A stretch of 64,000 bases of DNA from Mucilaginibacter sp. SG564 (GTDB lineage Bacteria > Bacteroidota > Bacteroidia > Sphingobacteriales > Sphingobacteriaceae). The DNA is taken from positions 124,001 to 188,000 of the forward strand of contig NZ_JABGNA010000005.1 of assembly GCF_013149275.1 (NCBI RefSeq). Reading direction: 5' to 3'. Below, piece by piece: positions 25,741 through 35,517 of the stretch (its first letter is position 1; each line of letters opens with the position of its first letter). Under the pieces are notes generated by a model, which had not been told where the DNA came from, ran no database searches, and worked only from the letters and a program-made list of their open reading frames with translations. The translations under genes were made by a program, and so were the position numbers.

Positions 25741-28700
25741 TTAAAATTTGAGATTCATGCCAAAAGCTAATACGCGCTGTACCGGAAATGTGGTGAACTG
25801 CCCCGGCGTTTCGGGGTCGCCAACCTTGTAATTTGTGAACGTTAAGAGGTTTTGCGCATTTGCATAAATACTGAAACCTTTAACATGTAATTTTTTCAGG
25901 ATTTTGTCCGATAACTGGTAGGAAAGCGATACCGTTTTTACACGCAAGTAGGTGTCATTGCTATAAATGCCGCTGGATTGTTCAAATGCCATTGCGAGAT
26001 TAGCAGCGTTGGAGTTGTAACTACTGGCCAATCGCTGCAACGGTGCGTTATCGCCCGGAGCTTTCCAATACTGCCCCAGTATCGCTACCGGCACATTTAA
26101 CATAAAGCCTGGCTGGTTACTATAAACTTCAGCCAGATAATTACGGGCATTTTGACTGGCAAACTGGCAAAATACATACAGGTTAAATTGTTTATAGGTA
26201 AAGCTATTGCCAAAGCCGCCCTGGTAATTAACCTGCATATTACTGATAGGAACCTGGTCGCCACCAATTATGGAGGGCCCGTAGCTGGGGTTTGAAGTAA
26301 CTGACCCATCCTTCGCATAAAACTCAAACAAGCCCGTAGTTGGATTTACGCCTTTATATCTATAGCCATAAACAAGTGACGTAGGCTGTCCAATTTGATA
26401 GTATGCGGCATAAGAGGAACTTTCTAGCCCCGGGAACGACAGTAATTTGTTGCGGTTGAAGGAAAGATTAAAAGTAGTTGACCAGGTGAAATTTTTAGCC
26501 TTAATATTGGTTGATGTCAACGAAAATTCAAACCCTTGATTCTGCACACTTGCATCCCGGTTATCCAGAACTGAGGTAAAGCCAGTCTGAATAGGCAGCT
26601 GATAATCCAAAAGTTCATTATTTACCCTGTCACGATAGTAGGTTGCGTTGAACAGCAATTTGCTGTCAAAGAAACCCAGGTCGAGCGAAACATTTAGTGA
26701 TTTTTTTAAGGCCCAGCTATATACTGGATTGTAAAGGTTCGTCGGTAGGCTTGGCCTTGTACCTTGAAAATCAGGAATATAAGCGTTCACGCCTTGATAT
26801 AGTGACTGATACTGGTAAGCCTTGACACCATCAGAGCCAGTGGTTCCGTAACTACCTGAAAGCTTGCCATAGCTCAATGTTGATTTTATAGCCTTGAAAA
26901 ATTGCTCTTCGGTAAATATCCAACCGGCTCCAACTGAGCCGAAATTACCGAATTGCAAACCAGGCCCGAAATTGCTGGAACCATCCCGCCGCCCCGACAA
27001 GTTAATAATATATCTGCTATCATAGATATAGTTAATGCGTCCAAATCCTGCGCTGTATTTGTAAATATTATAACCATCAAATGAACCAATGGTGGGAGCA
27101 TTGTTGATAGAGCCTAACAGGTTATCATTAGCATATCCCTGCCCGGTAGTGTTTGTTGAATTATTTATATTTTTTTTGTAGGTCGTCCCGATCAATGCGC
27201 TAAACTCGCCCTTGCCAAATTTCCGGTTATAATTAATTTGCGGCTCTATATTAATGGTTTGGAATGTATTCGTTGAGAAATTAGCCTGCCTGTTGATCGT
27301 TAATGCAGGGTTTTGTGCAATTCCGGGATCAATTGAATTTTCGTCGGTATTGTTACGGTTATAACCAAGGCTAACTCCGAGTTTCAGACCGTCAAACAGT
27401 TTGTAGTTGATATTCAGTGCCGTATTGAAATTGTAATTCTGAAGTTTGGTCGTTTGTTTAAGTGAGCTGTAAAACTGCTGGCTCGTTAAGTCTACACCTT
27501 TATAGTTCCATATAAAATTACCCGATGGGCTCAACAGGTCTGGCAGGTTGGGCGCCAATATTTCGTCCTGGGCACCACCATATCCCGCAGTATTATTTTT
27601 TTCGTACCCGAAATCGGTAATCAGATCCAGGCTCAGCTTATAGTTTTGTGAGTTATGGTGTAAATTACTATGAAGGGTAAACCGTTGGTCGGCAAAGTCA
27701 CCCGGGTAATTGTAGCTTGAGCGGTTATATCCGGTTGATACCAGAAAGGTATTGTAAGACGTACCACCCGAAAGGCTGCCATGAACATCCGTATTGCCTG
27801 TATTTTGCCCGTAAATGATTTTTTGCCAATTTGTGTACTTACGCTGGTCAAAAATAGTCAGGTCAGGCGCATAGGAGGTGTAATCTGAAGGATCGGCTGA
27901 GGGCGTTAGGCCATCTGCGGCATATGCATCTTTACGAAATTGAAGATATTGTGCCGTGTTTAACAAGCGTACCGGTCTGCCTACCGAGTTGAAACCCGTG
28001 TTTACATTTAAGTCGAAAGTAGTGTTACCGGGTTTGCCTTTCTTTGTGGTGATCAGTATAACGCCGTTTGATCCCTGCGTTCCGTAAATGGAGGTTGCAT
28101 CTGCATCTTTAAGAATGGAGATACTTTCAATATCCGCAGGGTTGATATTACTAAACGGACTCACCCCTACCAACGATGGATTTATACCTGGGGCATTTGG
28201 GTTGGATTGTGCAGTTACCAGCGAAGCAAACTGGTTGACATTATTGTTTTGCGCCGCAAAAGGAACTCCGTCTATAATAAACAAAGGCTGATCATACGGC
28301 TTAACGGTATTGTAACTGGCCTGAACGAGATTCAGGCTGTTTTGACCGCGAACCTGGACCAAAACCTGTGAGCCAGGAATACCACTGGTAGCTGTAACGT
28401 TAAGGCCGGGTGCCTGGCCCTGCAGCGCAAGTAACGGATTGTTTACCGGCTGTTTTGAGATTTCGGCGGCAGTAACGGTAGCAATAGCGCCAACACTAAA
28501 GCGTTTAGAATCGGTGCCATAAGCTATTACCCGCACCTGGTCAAGTGATGAGGTGCCCTGATGAAGTATTATCTCCACGCTTTTACCAGGTTCATCAAGG
28601 GTTATTTGAGATTCATATTTCTGGTAACCGACATAAGAAACCATCAGCCTATACTTGCCGGGCTCAACGTTAGTCAAATTGAAGCGGCCTTTATTATCCG

Positions 28701-29223
28701 TCTGTACACTCAAACCAAATTTAGCGGCCTCCGGTGTGAGTGCCACGCTGGCGCCTATCAAAGGGTTACCAATAGTATCTGTAACACGTCCTGAAAAAGT
28801 AACCTCCGCAGCGAAGCGCTTTTTCAGCGCAATTTGTGAAGAATTAACAAGCAAATCTTCTTTGACCGATACTACTACCGACTTATCTTCGATGGAGTAG
28901 GTCAGCGGCTGATCTTGAAAAATGTGGTTCAAAACTGCCGTCAGTTCCTCATTTTTAACTGAAATGGAAACCGGCTTCGCATTCTTAAGGCTACTGCCTG
29001 TAAATAAAAAGTTGAAGCCTGTTTGGTTACTGATTTCATCAAACACGGTGGCAAGCGGTACGTTCTTTTCAGTTAATGTAATTTTTTGCGCCATCGATGC
29101 GGCGCTTACATGCAGGAAAGCTGTGATCAATATCAGAACGGTTAGCTTCATGATCAGCAATATTTTATGGGCAATATGACGCAAGCGCGCATATCCCAAC
29201 ATTTTAGGGTAAAAGTTGTACAT
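25741..29223 (-). CDS. SusC/RagA TonB-dependent receptor with STN signalling domain
   Basis: The 1160-residue protein has a signal region (MKLTVLILITAFLHVSAASMAQ from about residue 25). An STN domain follows (LTEKNVPLATVFDEISNQTG to SVVVSVKED, about 48-120), then a carboxypeptidase-like beta domain, the TonB plug (FIIDGVPFAAQNNN, DIESISILKDADATSIYG) and a 22-strand barrel ending ALAFGMNLKF. The STN domain lets it signal to the FecR encoded just upstream, and through it to the ECF sigma factor. The start at 29223 (MYNFYPKML) follows the usual form of such receptors. It is paired with the SusD gene downstream. Confidence 0.95.
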   Translation of the reverse strand: MYNFYPKMLGYARLRHIAHKILLIMKLTVLILITAFLHVSAASMAQKITLTEKNVPLATVFDEISNQTGFNFLFTGSSLKNAKPVSISVKNEELTAVLNHIFQDQPLTYSIEDKSVVVSVKEDLLVNSSQIALKKRFAAEVTFSGRVTDTIGNPLIGASVALTPEAAKFGLSVQTDNKGRFNLTNVEPGKYRLMVSYVGYQKYESQITLDEPGKSVEIILHQGTSSLDQVRVIAYGTDSKRFSVGAIATVTAAEISKQPVNNPLLALQGQAPGLNVTATSGIPGSQVLVQVRGQNSLNLVQASYNTVKPYDQPLFIIDGVPFAAQNNNVNQFASLVTAQSNPNAPGINPSLVGVSPFSNINPADIESISILKDADATSIYGTQGSNGVILITTKKGKPGNTTFDLNVNTGFNSVGRPVRLLNTAQYLQFRKDAYAADGLTPSADPSDYTSYAPDLTIFDQRKYTNWQKIIYGQNTGNTDVHGSLSGGTSYNTFLVSTGYNRSSYNYPGDFADQRFTLHSNLHHNSQNYKLSLDLITDFGYEKNNTAGYGGAQDEILAPNLPDLLSPSGNFIWNYKGVDLTSQQFYSSLKQTTKLQNYNFNTALNINYKLFDGLKLGVSLGYNRNNTDENSIDPGIAQNPALTINRQANFSTNTFQTINIEPQINYNRKFGKGEFSALIGTTYKKNINNSTNTTGQGYANDNLLGSINNAPTIGSFDGYNIYKYSAGFGRINYIYDSRYIINLSGRRDGSSNFGPGLQFGNFGSVGAGWIFTEEQFFKAIKSTLSYGKLSGSYGTTGSDGVKAYQYQSLYQGVNAYIPDFQGTRPSLPTNLYNPVYSWALKKSLNVSLDLGFFDSKLLFNATYYRDRVNNELLDYQLPIQTGFTSVLDNRDASVQNQGFEFSLTSTNIKAKNFTWSTTFNLSFNRNKLLSFPGLESSSYAAYYQIGQPTSLVYGYRYKGVNPTTGLFEFYAKDGSVTSNPSYGPSIIGGDQVPISNMQVNYQGGFGNSFTYKQFNLYVFCQFASQNARNYLAEVYSNQPGFMLNVPVAILGQYWKAPGDNAPLQRLASSYNSNAANLAMAFEQSSGIYSNDTYLRVKTVSLSYQLSDKILKKLHVKGFSIYANAQNLLTFTNYKVGDPETPGQFTTFPVQRVLAFGMNLKF

Positions 29224-29325
29224 TTGTTACTGATTGGGTTAACGCGCCTTGCTGTACATTTTAGACGATGGGAAAGCCCGGCGCAGTTCAAAATAGTTTA
29301 AATACATTTTGGAATAACCTGTAAG

Positions 29326-29347
29326 CATCCCGGCTCCAACCGGGATG
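29326..29347. other. Hairpin between the fecR and susC genes
   Basis: CATCCCGG (29326-29333) and CCGGGATG (29340-29347) form an 8-bp stem with a six-base loop, 20 bases after the FecR stop. The T-run lies only on the plus-strand side, so for the minus-strand transcript it is a hairpin without a terminator tail. It may separate regulator and receptor expression levels. Confidence 0.6.
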
Positions 29348-29366
29348 TTTTTGGATTCCGGCTTGG

Positions 29367-30479
29367 TCAGGATTTACTCAATACGGTCACCCTCCTTCCT
29401 TCAATTTTGAATGATACCTTGTTTGATCGTTGCAATACCCGCAACACTTCATTAATACTCATGTTCCTGGATAACCTGCCGTAGAACACCTCTTCTGTGA
29501 TACTCCCCTCATACTTTACTTCGATGCCATACCACCTGGACAGCTCCCTCATAATGACATCAATGCGCGCCGAGTTAAATCTGAATACACCATGCTTCCA
29601 GGCAGTTACCTCGTTGAGGTTTGCAGTTTCGGTAGAAAAGTCATTTCCGGAAACAATGGCCTGCTCGCCTGGCGATAAAAGTTTCTCTCTGCCATTTACA
29701 CTCACCTTTACAGCGCCGGTTATTAAGGTAGTGCGGCTATCAGGTTCATCCGGATAAGAGGCAATGTTAAAAACGGTTCCTAGATCTGTTACTACCTGTC
29801 GTGGCGTCCTGATCTTCAATGGTGCTGATTTACGGTGAACGACTTCCGCATAAATCTCGCCCGTGATCAGTTCAACCTCTTCTGACCGGTCATTCGAAAA
29901 TTCCTCCGGATATCGCAAAGTTGTTGCCGCATTTAAAGTGATCCTGCTGCCATCAGTAAGCTTAACCGTGTACGGCCTACCACCGGCAGGAATTTGAATG
30001 GTATCGTAAACAGCGTGACTGTTTTGATTTGATCGCTCATAGATGATTTCCTCCCCGGCAGCTTTGGTGATGCTGGTAGCCGAAATCTTTCCATTGGCTG
30101 TCTTATCCAGAAGTATATCCCTGCCGCCGCTTTTTAGCACTGCCGCTGCGGAGTATGGGTTAATCAAACCGGGCGAAACGCCTGGTTTATGCTGATAGCT
30201 GACCAGATAATAAGCTCCGGCACCCAGTGCCATCACTATTGACGCCGCGGCTGCTAAACGCGGCCACAAGCTGACCGGTCTTTTAACAGGATGATCGTGA
30301 ATAGGCAAAGCATCATATACCTGCTTTTTGGAAATTGCAATACTTTCTTCAGAGATATTGGTTTCTGCATCCGGGCTGTTGAGATACCAATGTTCAACAA
30401 GTGCCTTTTCCTCTTCGGAAGCGGTACCCGCAACATATCGTTCAATAATTTCTCTAGCGTTCTTGTCTTGCATATTCAA
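29367..30479 (-). CDS. FecR-family anti-sigma factor
   Basis: The 370-residue inner-membrane protein has a cytoplasmic N-terminal part (DUF4880-like, about 5-60), one membrane helix (about 73-94), the periplasmic FecR domain (VKLTDGSRITLNAATTLRYP, EVELITGEIYAEV, VVTDLGTVFNIAS) and a DUF4974 C-terminus (VIMRELSRWYGIEVKYEG, EVLRVLQRSNKVSFKIEG). It holds the ECF sigma factor encoded upstream until the SusC STN domain signals. The order sigma-FecR-SusC-SusD is classical for Bacteroidota trans-envelope signalling. Confidence 0.93.
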   Translation of the reverse strand: MNMQDKNAREIIERYVAGTASEEEKALVEHWYLNSPDAETNISEESIAISKKQVYDALPIHDHPVKRPVSLWPRLAAAASIVMALGAGAYYLVSYQHKPGVSPGLINPYSAAAVLKSGGRDILLDKTANGKISATSITKAAGEEIIYERSNQNSHAVYDTIQIPAGGRPYTVKLTDGSRITLNAATTLRYPEEFSNDRSEEVELITGEIYAEVVHRKSAPLKIRTPRQVVTDLGTVFNIASYPDEPDSRTTLITGAVKVSVNGREKLLSPGEQAIVSGNDFSTETANLNEVTAWKHGVFRFNSARIDVIMRELSRWYGIEVKYEGSITEEVFYGRLSRNMSINEVLRVLQRSNKVSFKIEGRRVTVLSKS

Positions 30480-30587
30480 AGTTTTTCTCCTCAGATAATA
30501 TACAAGACGGCGTAGCAGGGCCTAACAGGTAGATGAGATTAAAAAAAAGTGAAATTAATTTTAAGCTAACATGAAAAACTGGAAAAT

Positions 30588-31160
30588 TTACCCGATGATC
30601 ATCATGATGAACACAAAAATACCCAGTTTAACACGAAGGATTTTCAGGGCATTAGTCACCTGTTTTGCAACAGTTTGCTCAGATATCTGCAACTGTTCGG
30701 CAATTTCCCGGTGTGAAAGGTTAGCTTTTCTGCTCAACTCAAATATCTCGCGCATTTTAGTGGGCAGCGCCTGGATCTCCTTTTCAATGAGCGCTGTGAG
30801 TTGTTTTTCCCGAACCAAATGCTCGGCACTGTCGTGAGTGGTTGACAGATAATCCTGGAACGAGGCGATATACTTGCTTGCGACCTGTTGCCGGGAATAT
30901 ATATCCAGTACACGGTTTCGTACCGAGGTAAATAAATAGGCAGCGAGGCTGGCATGTTCAAGTTCAAAATGTTTATGCCAAAGCGTTGTAAAAAGTTCCT
31001 GCACCAAGTCCTTAGCATCATCCACGTTGCCCAGCTTCCTGACGGCATGAATATAAAGCGGATCGAAGTACCGTTCATAAATTTCCGTGTACGCCTCCTT
31101 ATCTCCAGTTCGGAGAAGGTCGCTCAATTGTTGATCAGAAAGCGAAGGGTACACGTGCAT
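30588..31160 (-). CDS. ECF sigma-70 factor of the FecI type
   Basis: The frame is open from 31244, but homologous sequence begins at MHVYPSLSDQQLSDLLRTGD, so I take the ATG at 31160 (190 residues). Region 2 is YTEIYERYFDPLYIHAVRKL, KDLVQELFTTLWHKH and AAYLFTSVRNRVLDIYSRQ. Region 4 is LPTKMREIFELSRKANLSHREIA and ISEQTVAKQVTNALKILR. It ends in a hydrophobic tail (GIFVFIMMIIG) typical of sigma factors paired with FecR. It would direct transcription of the SusC/SusD locus. It differs from the Cys-tailed sigma family elsewhere in the window. Confidence 0.92.
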   Translation of the reverse strand: MHVYPSLSDQQLSDLLRTGDKEAYTEIYERYFDPLYIHAVRKLGNVDDAKDLVQELFTTLWHKHFELEHASLAAYLFTSVRNRVLDIYSRQQVASKYIASFQDYLSTTHDSAEHLVREKQLTALIEKEIQALPTKMREIFELSRKANLSHREIAEQLQISEQTVAKQVTNALKILRVKLGIFVFIMMIIG

Positions 31161-31342
31161 ATTAATCAAGAGTAAAACGAATCTACTTTTTTTTTCGTAA
31201 ACACGAAAATTTGACCTAAATAAGTTCTCTTGCATATTAAACATATCTGCGGCACAAATCCACCAGATTAGTTTTTTTGAATTACATGGCTTGGGCGCTT
31301 TTAAATCAAATAATAAGAAAGGGCGTTTTAAAAACGCTAAAA

Positions 31343-32256
31343 TTAATTTCGTTTCTTAAACGCGCGTGGCAAAATACCACATTGACGTTTGAAAAACCGG
31401 GTGAAATGCTGAGGATACGCAAACCCAAGTTCGCTCGCAATTTGACTGATCGTTTTTTGTCGATCATTCATTTTCTCCTTTGCCGCTATGAATAGTTTTT
31501 CTTTTATATGATCGACAGCCGTTCTGCCAGTTTCTTTTTTGACCAAATCGCCGAAATAATTAGCTGACAAATGCAATCGTTCCGCAAAATAAGTAACGGA
31601 TGGTATCCCATCCTTTATCCCACTTTTGGCAAAAGTAAATCCGTGAGTAACTGATCAAAGCGAGCGATTACACTATTATTAGTCTTGACACGAGTGGAAA
31701 ACTGACGGTCATAAAAACGAAGGCAGTAGTCTAAAAAAAGAGACAGGTTGGCTATGATCAATTTTTGACTGTATCTGTCTTTTGCCTGGATAGATTCTTT
31801 ATTGATATTTCGAAAGCACTCGTGTGCCAATTGCTTTTCCTCTGGTGATAAGTGTAAAGCTTCGTAGACATCATATTCAAAGAAAGAGTAAATCTTAAGT
31901 GTATATTTCAAAGGGCTGCCAATCAGCAGATCGGGGTGAAAAAGAAGAGCCAAACCTTTTGGATTATATTCCTTTTCGCCAGACATATTAATTATCTGAC
32001 CAGGAGCAGTAAATACCAAGGTTCCGGCCTGATAGTCATACTTGTTCCTTCCATATTGGAAATGGCAATGTTTATCTTCTTTAAGGGAAACAAAGTAAAA
32101 TCCAAAACTTACTGCCGATTTGCTTTGGAAATTCCTTTTGAACTCCGAGCGATCAATGACAGCTACCAATGGATGAGCAACTTGCAATCCTAAAAGGTTA
32201 CAATATTCGCTAATATTTGCAAAATGCGAAATATGATTTCGAGGATCATCTGGCAT
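31343..32256 (-). pseudogene. AraC-family regulator split by a one-base frameshift
   Basis: The frame 32256-31615 encodes a cupin-type AraC sensor half (213 residues, FNQYLSK-like core PGQIINMSGEKEYNPKGLALLF) and ends LLLPKVG at TAA. In the frame shifted by one base the sequence continues GIKDGIPSVTYFAERLHLSA, then NYFGDLVKKETG and the HTH ISQIASELGFAYPQHFTRFFKRQCG, ending at 31343. One extra A in the minus-strand run of four (complement 31624-31627) restores a single protein of about 304 residues. As written, the protein lacks its DNA-binding domain. A sequencing error is the alternative. Confidence 0.8.
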
Positions 32257-32440
32257 AAACAGTGTTAAGTAGTTATGAAATCATATTATTTGAATTTACT
32301 AGGATTGAGACTTGAAGCGTTTAAGTTTGTAGTATAATAACTTAAAGATAGCATCGATGTTTGAGCGCGGCAATCAGCGAGGGATAAATCTCATATAGAT
32401 AGAACGTGGGAGACTTTGGTTAGGCCGGAGGAAAGATAAC

Positions 32441-32476
32441 ATAAATAAGCCGCATCGGGTATACGGCTTATTTATT
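32441..32476 (-). terminator. Terminator after the sigma gene at 32510
   Basis: AAATAAGCCG (32443-32452) and CGGCTTATTT (32464-32473) form a 10-bp stem with an 11-base loop and T-rich flanks on both strands. It lies 35 bases past the sigma stop and may also serve the opposite strand. Confidence 0.8.
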
Positions 32477-32509
32477 TAAATCTTCAGATCCTTAAGATTT
32501 GGCTAAAAC

Positions 32510-33385
32510 CTAATTCAAATGGAAGAGCTGTTGTACAACCGGATCATTCAGGATAGAGCGTGATCTCATTTCATTGTTTTTTCTATCCTCATACGGCTGT
32601 TCAGTGAACAGATATAGGTATTCATTTTCAATCAACGAATCAATTTTCCGGTTCTTCTCTTCCACGAGTGAAGCAATGGATTCAGTGTGTTGACGATAAA
32701 ATTGGATAGATTCTGGCGAAACGGTTCCATCTTTTATAAAGCCCTTTGTTTTTTTATGGCACCTGCAAGGGGCTGATGGATTGATTAGCCCGCACTTGTC
32801 CTGGACAAAAGTCGCCACGTCAGCTTTCGCACGTTGCAATTGCTTTCTAAAATTTTCCGGGGTAATTTCCAGGATATCCGCTGCTAAAGTTGATTTTAGA
32901 TTAAAGATCGCTCCTAAAATATATACCATCCTTTGCTCCCGGTCGAGACATAATAACATGCCGCTTAAACATCTGTTCCGTGTCCAGTCGATCTCTTTTT
33001 CCCGTAAGAGTTGCTCTTCCTGGGACATTTCTTCATCGTTATGTAATTCGTCGATATAAGCGGTATGCTCCTCAAATGAAACTATCGAAACTTCCCGGTT
33101 TTTCCTCTTGCTGTTCAAAAAACGATTGTAAACCAATTTGTAAAGCCAGGTACGGAAATCACTTTTACCCTGGAATTGCTTCAGTTTGGTAACCATTGTT
33201 ATCAACACTTCCTGCGTTAAATCAGCTGCATCGTCTTCGTCTGCAACAAATTTTAAAGCAAGATTAAAAATGAAACGCTGATGCCTGTTGATCAGTTCGT
33301 TCAAGGCTTTGGAAGAACCCTCAAACGTTTCATTTATTAATGCAAGATCCTCAGATTCTTTGTAAGATGGGCTAAAAGGCAACAT
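32510..33385 (-). CDS. ECF-like sigma factor with Cys-rich C-terminal extension (family member 1)
   Basis: The 291-residue protein has sigma region 2 at about 25-95 (INRHQRFIFNLALKFVADED, AADLTQEVLITMVTKL, FRTWLYKLVYNRFLNSKRK) and region 4 at about 140-195 (LCLDREQRMVYILGAIFNLK, AADILEITPENFRKQLQRAK). A roughly 95-residue extension follows with the motif C-x8-C-x-C-H (CGLINPSAPCRCHKKTKGF) and the end NDPVVQQLF. It is closely related to the protein at 52481-53356. The extension may bind metal or sense a signal. No anti-sigma gene is adjacent. It has its own terminator and lies downstream of the GlxA-type regulator, with no TGTCACA element directly upstream. Confidence 0.88.
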   Translation of the reverse strand: MLPFSPSYKESEDLALINETFEGSSKALNELINRHQRFIFNLALKFVADEDDAADLTQEVLITMVTKLKQFQGKSDFRTWLYKLVYNRFLNSKRKNREVSIVSFEEHTAYIDELHNDEEMSQEEQLLREKEIDWTRNRCLSGMLLCLDREQRMVYILGAIFNLKSTLAADILEITPENFRKQLQRAKADVATFVQDKCGLINPSAPCRCHKKTKGFIKDGTVSPESIQFYRQHTESIASLVEEKNRKIDSLIENEYLYLFTEQPYEDRKNNEMRSRSILNDPVVQQLFHLN

Positions 33386-33445
33386 ATGATTATAGATTGT
33401 AGTTTAGTCAAATAAAGATTAAAATTCTGCGTATGCGATTGAGTA

Positions 33446-34495
33446 TTAAGTTTCAACGAGGTTTGATTTTTCAGCCTCTTTTAGAGTTGCATTTTTGAAA
33501 AGCTTACGATAATCCGAAGGCGTTATGGAAAGATGTCTTATAAAAACGCGTCGCATCGATACCAGCCCGCCTAAACCGCATTGTACAGATATTCTTTCCA
33601 GTGAAAAATCAGATTCCTCCAGAAGTTTCCTCGCGAAGTCCACCCGAAGTTTTTCAACGAATTTCACTGGTGACATACCGGTCTCTTTAATCACCAAACG
33701 GCTTAGCGTCCTTCCACTCATGTGGAGCTTGTCGGCAAGTATATTCAGGTCCAGTAATTCTGATAAATTTTCCTTAACGAGTTGATGCAGCCGGGTAGCA
33801 ATATTATTTTTCTCAAATACTGGAACCAAATTGCCGAACTGAGATTGAAATCCCGGGCGATTGAGATAAAATACCATTTCTCTGGCGACCTTGACTGCAA
33901 TGTCCCTTCCAAAGTCCTCTTCCACAAGCGCTAAAGCCAGGTCAATGCCCGAGGAGACGCCACCTGAAGTATAAACATATCCGTCTTTAATATAAAACTG
34001 ATTAATGTCGACCAAAACCTTTGGGTATTTTCTTTTTAGTGTTTGCGCGTAATCCCAGTGAGTTGTGGCTTTTCTACCATCCAGTAAACCAACTTTCGCG
34101 AGCGCGAAAGCACCACTGCATACTGACCCGACCCTTCGGGTATTTTGCTCATTAACTCCGGATAACCATTCATGAAAAGGCTCTAGTTTAGGCTGTTCAT
34201 GTTCACTCAAATCGTTCCCGGCGATGAGCAGGGTATCAATTGGAAATTCTACCTCCATCACAGACGTACAACAGCGTATGTGAATCCCGCTAGAGACGAC
34301 ATTCACATCTGAAGTAGGAGATGCTAATATGATATCGTAACCATCATCCCGCCCCAGGTCTTGGAGGCACTTATTCGAAAAATTGAAAACATCAGAAGGA
34401 CCGGCAATATCCAGCAGAAAAGGACGTGCCATTGCCACAATGACCACCTTTTTTTTACCAGGCAATGAACCCTTGTTTTTGACTGACATTTTCAT
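33446..34495 (-). CDS. GlxA-type transcriptional regulator (DJ-1/PfpI plus AraC HTH)
   Basis: The 349-residue protein combines a DJ-1/PfpI-like class I glutamine-amidotransferase fold (about 15-185, nucleophile-elbow Cys in GSVCSGAFALAKVGLLDG) with a C-terminal AraC HTH (about 240-335: LNILADKLHMSGRTLSRLVI, ISVQCGLGGLVSMRRVFIRH). Such regulators control catabolic or stress genes. The Cys is usually a ligand-binding rather than catalytic residue. It is 60 bases upstream of the sigma gene in the same direction, so the two may be co-transcribed. A 23-base sequence shared with 36532 lies about 40 bases upstream of its start. Confidence 0.9.
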   Translation of the reverse strand: MKMSVKNKGSLPGKKKVVIVAMARPFLLDIAGPSDVFNFSNKCLQDLGRDDGYDIILASPTSDVNVVSSGIHIRCCTSVMEVEFPIDTLLIAGNDLSEHEQPKLEPFHEWLSGVNEQNTRRVGSVCSGAFALAKVGLLDGRKATTHWDYAQTLKRKYPKVLVDINQFYIKDGYVYTSGGVSSGIDLALALVEEDFGRDIAVKVAREMVFYLNRPGFQSQFGNLVPVFEKNNIATRLHQLVKENLSELLDLNILADKLHMSGRTLSRLVIKETGMSPVKFVEKLRVDFARKLLEESDFSLERISVQCGLGGLVSMRRVFIRHLSITPSDYRKLFKNATLKEAEKSNLVET

Positions 34496-34946
34496 AGTGT
34501 AAATTTAACTTATAAAAGGATTTAAAAATTGACAGTTATTAAACAATTATGGACAAAATAGATTACTCACAGAATATATTAATCTGAAATTTATCACTCT
34601 AAAATACTGATAATGAAACCCATTCACGAAAATTGTTACAACTCACAAGCTAAGTACGATCCGCCCAGGACCGATTGCTGTGGCAAACCAACGCCCAAAA
34701 CACAAAAGACCCAACCGCTGCTAACAATTTAACAACTTTTAGGGTCCTGTTTGTTATCTGCGCGCTCAGCCTGCCGACATCCATCTTTAAATTGTCAATC
34801 CAACCTAAACACCTCGCCAGTACCTCTACAATTTCGATCCCAATTGAATCGACATCGGCCTGGTGCGAAAGCAATCCTAACGACGTGCCTTTGGCAACAA
34901 ATTTTACGAAAATTGGGGGCTTCCGTACAGCGCTATACTACAATTG
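34496..34946. other. Intergenic region with a repeated element
   Basis: This 450-base region carries at 34536-34558 a sequence (TTATTAAACAATT, one base, TGGACAAAA) found again at 36532-36554 with a single difference. A 74-codon minus frame (34650-34874) with one hydrophobic stretch and plus-strand frames overlap one another. None is convincing as a gene. Confidence 0.45.
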
Positions 34947-35396
34947 CTATACGAAAAACTCGTTGTAAAGCATCTTTATGTGATCATTTATTGGATAACC
35001 TTCATCATCCAGGTCATCGCGATCATCTTCCGGCGTTCGACTCAACAACTTATCCGCGGCGCGGGTTGTCAAATAGCGGGAATCAGTGAGGTGCATACCC
35101 AAACTTTCCGCGTTGGCCTCCAGGGAATCACTCAGATTAAACTCATTTTCAATATCATAAAGGTTAGCCTCGTCAAATGTTGAAAGACTGTCGCTCCCAT
35201 TTTTAGCAAAGGAGTCATAAGGATCAAAGTGCTGGTAATCTGCCTCCTCACTGACAATGTCTAATGTAAAACTGTTTTCGGATTCGTCGAAGAGCAAATT
35301 CTTTTGCCCAATCAAATTTTTCAGACCAGTCGTAAATGTTTCCGCTGGTGTTACGATTTCCTGTTTAAAGCTTACCTTTTTCATATCGTATTCCAT
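34947..35396 (-). CDS. Acidic protein of unknown function under a TGTCACA/TGTCTAA element
   Basis: The frame is open from 35459, but that ATG lies inside the promoter element at 35431-35458. The ATG at 35396 (MEYDMKKVSFKQEIVTPAET) is therefore the likely start, giving 149 residues. The protein is very acidic (DESENSFTLDIVSEEADYQH, FDPYDSFAKNGSD, TPEDDRDDLDDEGYPINDHI), soluble and has no known domain. The element ends 34 bases before the ATG, the closest spacing of the set, which is good evidence that it is a promoter. The function is unknown. Confidence 0.7.
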   Translation of the reverse strand: MEYDMKKVSFKQEIVTPAETFTTGLKNLIGQKNLLFDESENSFTLDIVSEEADYQHFDPYDSFAKNGSDSLSTFDEANLYDIENEFNLSDSLEANAESLGMHLTDSRYLTTRAADKLLSRTPEDDRDDLDDEGYPINDHIKMLYNEFFV

Positions 35397-35430
35397 TTTT
35401 GTTAAGTTTTTGATTTCTTTTTGTTGTAAG

Positions 35431-35458
35431 TTAGACACCTGTTTCAGAAATCGTGACA
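35431..35458 (-). promoter_or_regulatory. TGTCACA-N14-TGTCTAA promoter-like element, copy c
   Basis: On the minus strand TGTCACG (35452-35458) and TGTCTAA (35431-35437) are 14 bases apart, with one mismatch in the upstream half. It lies 34 bases before the ATG of the acidic protein gene. Confidence 0.75.
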
Positions 35459-35517
35459 AAACCGTGGGAACGTGTAATTACTACGTTTAAATGTAATACA
35501 TTGCGAAAAGAAGGTGT

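Noticed and set aside
34650..34874. 74-codon minus frame with one hydrophobic stretch
   Set aside because: Overlapped by equally long plus-strand frames and without a start signal or family; not called.
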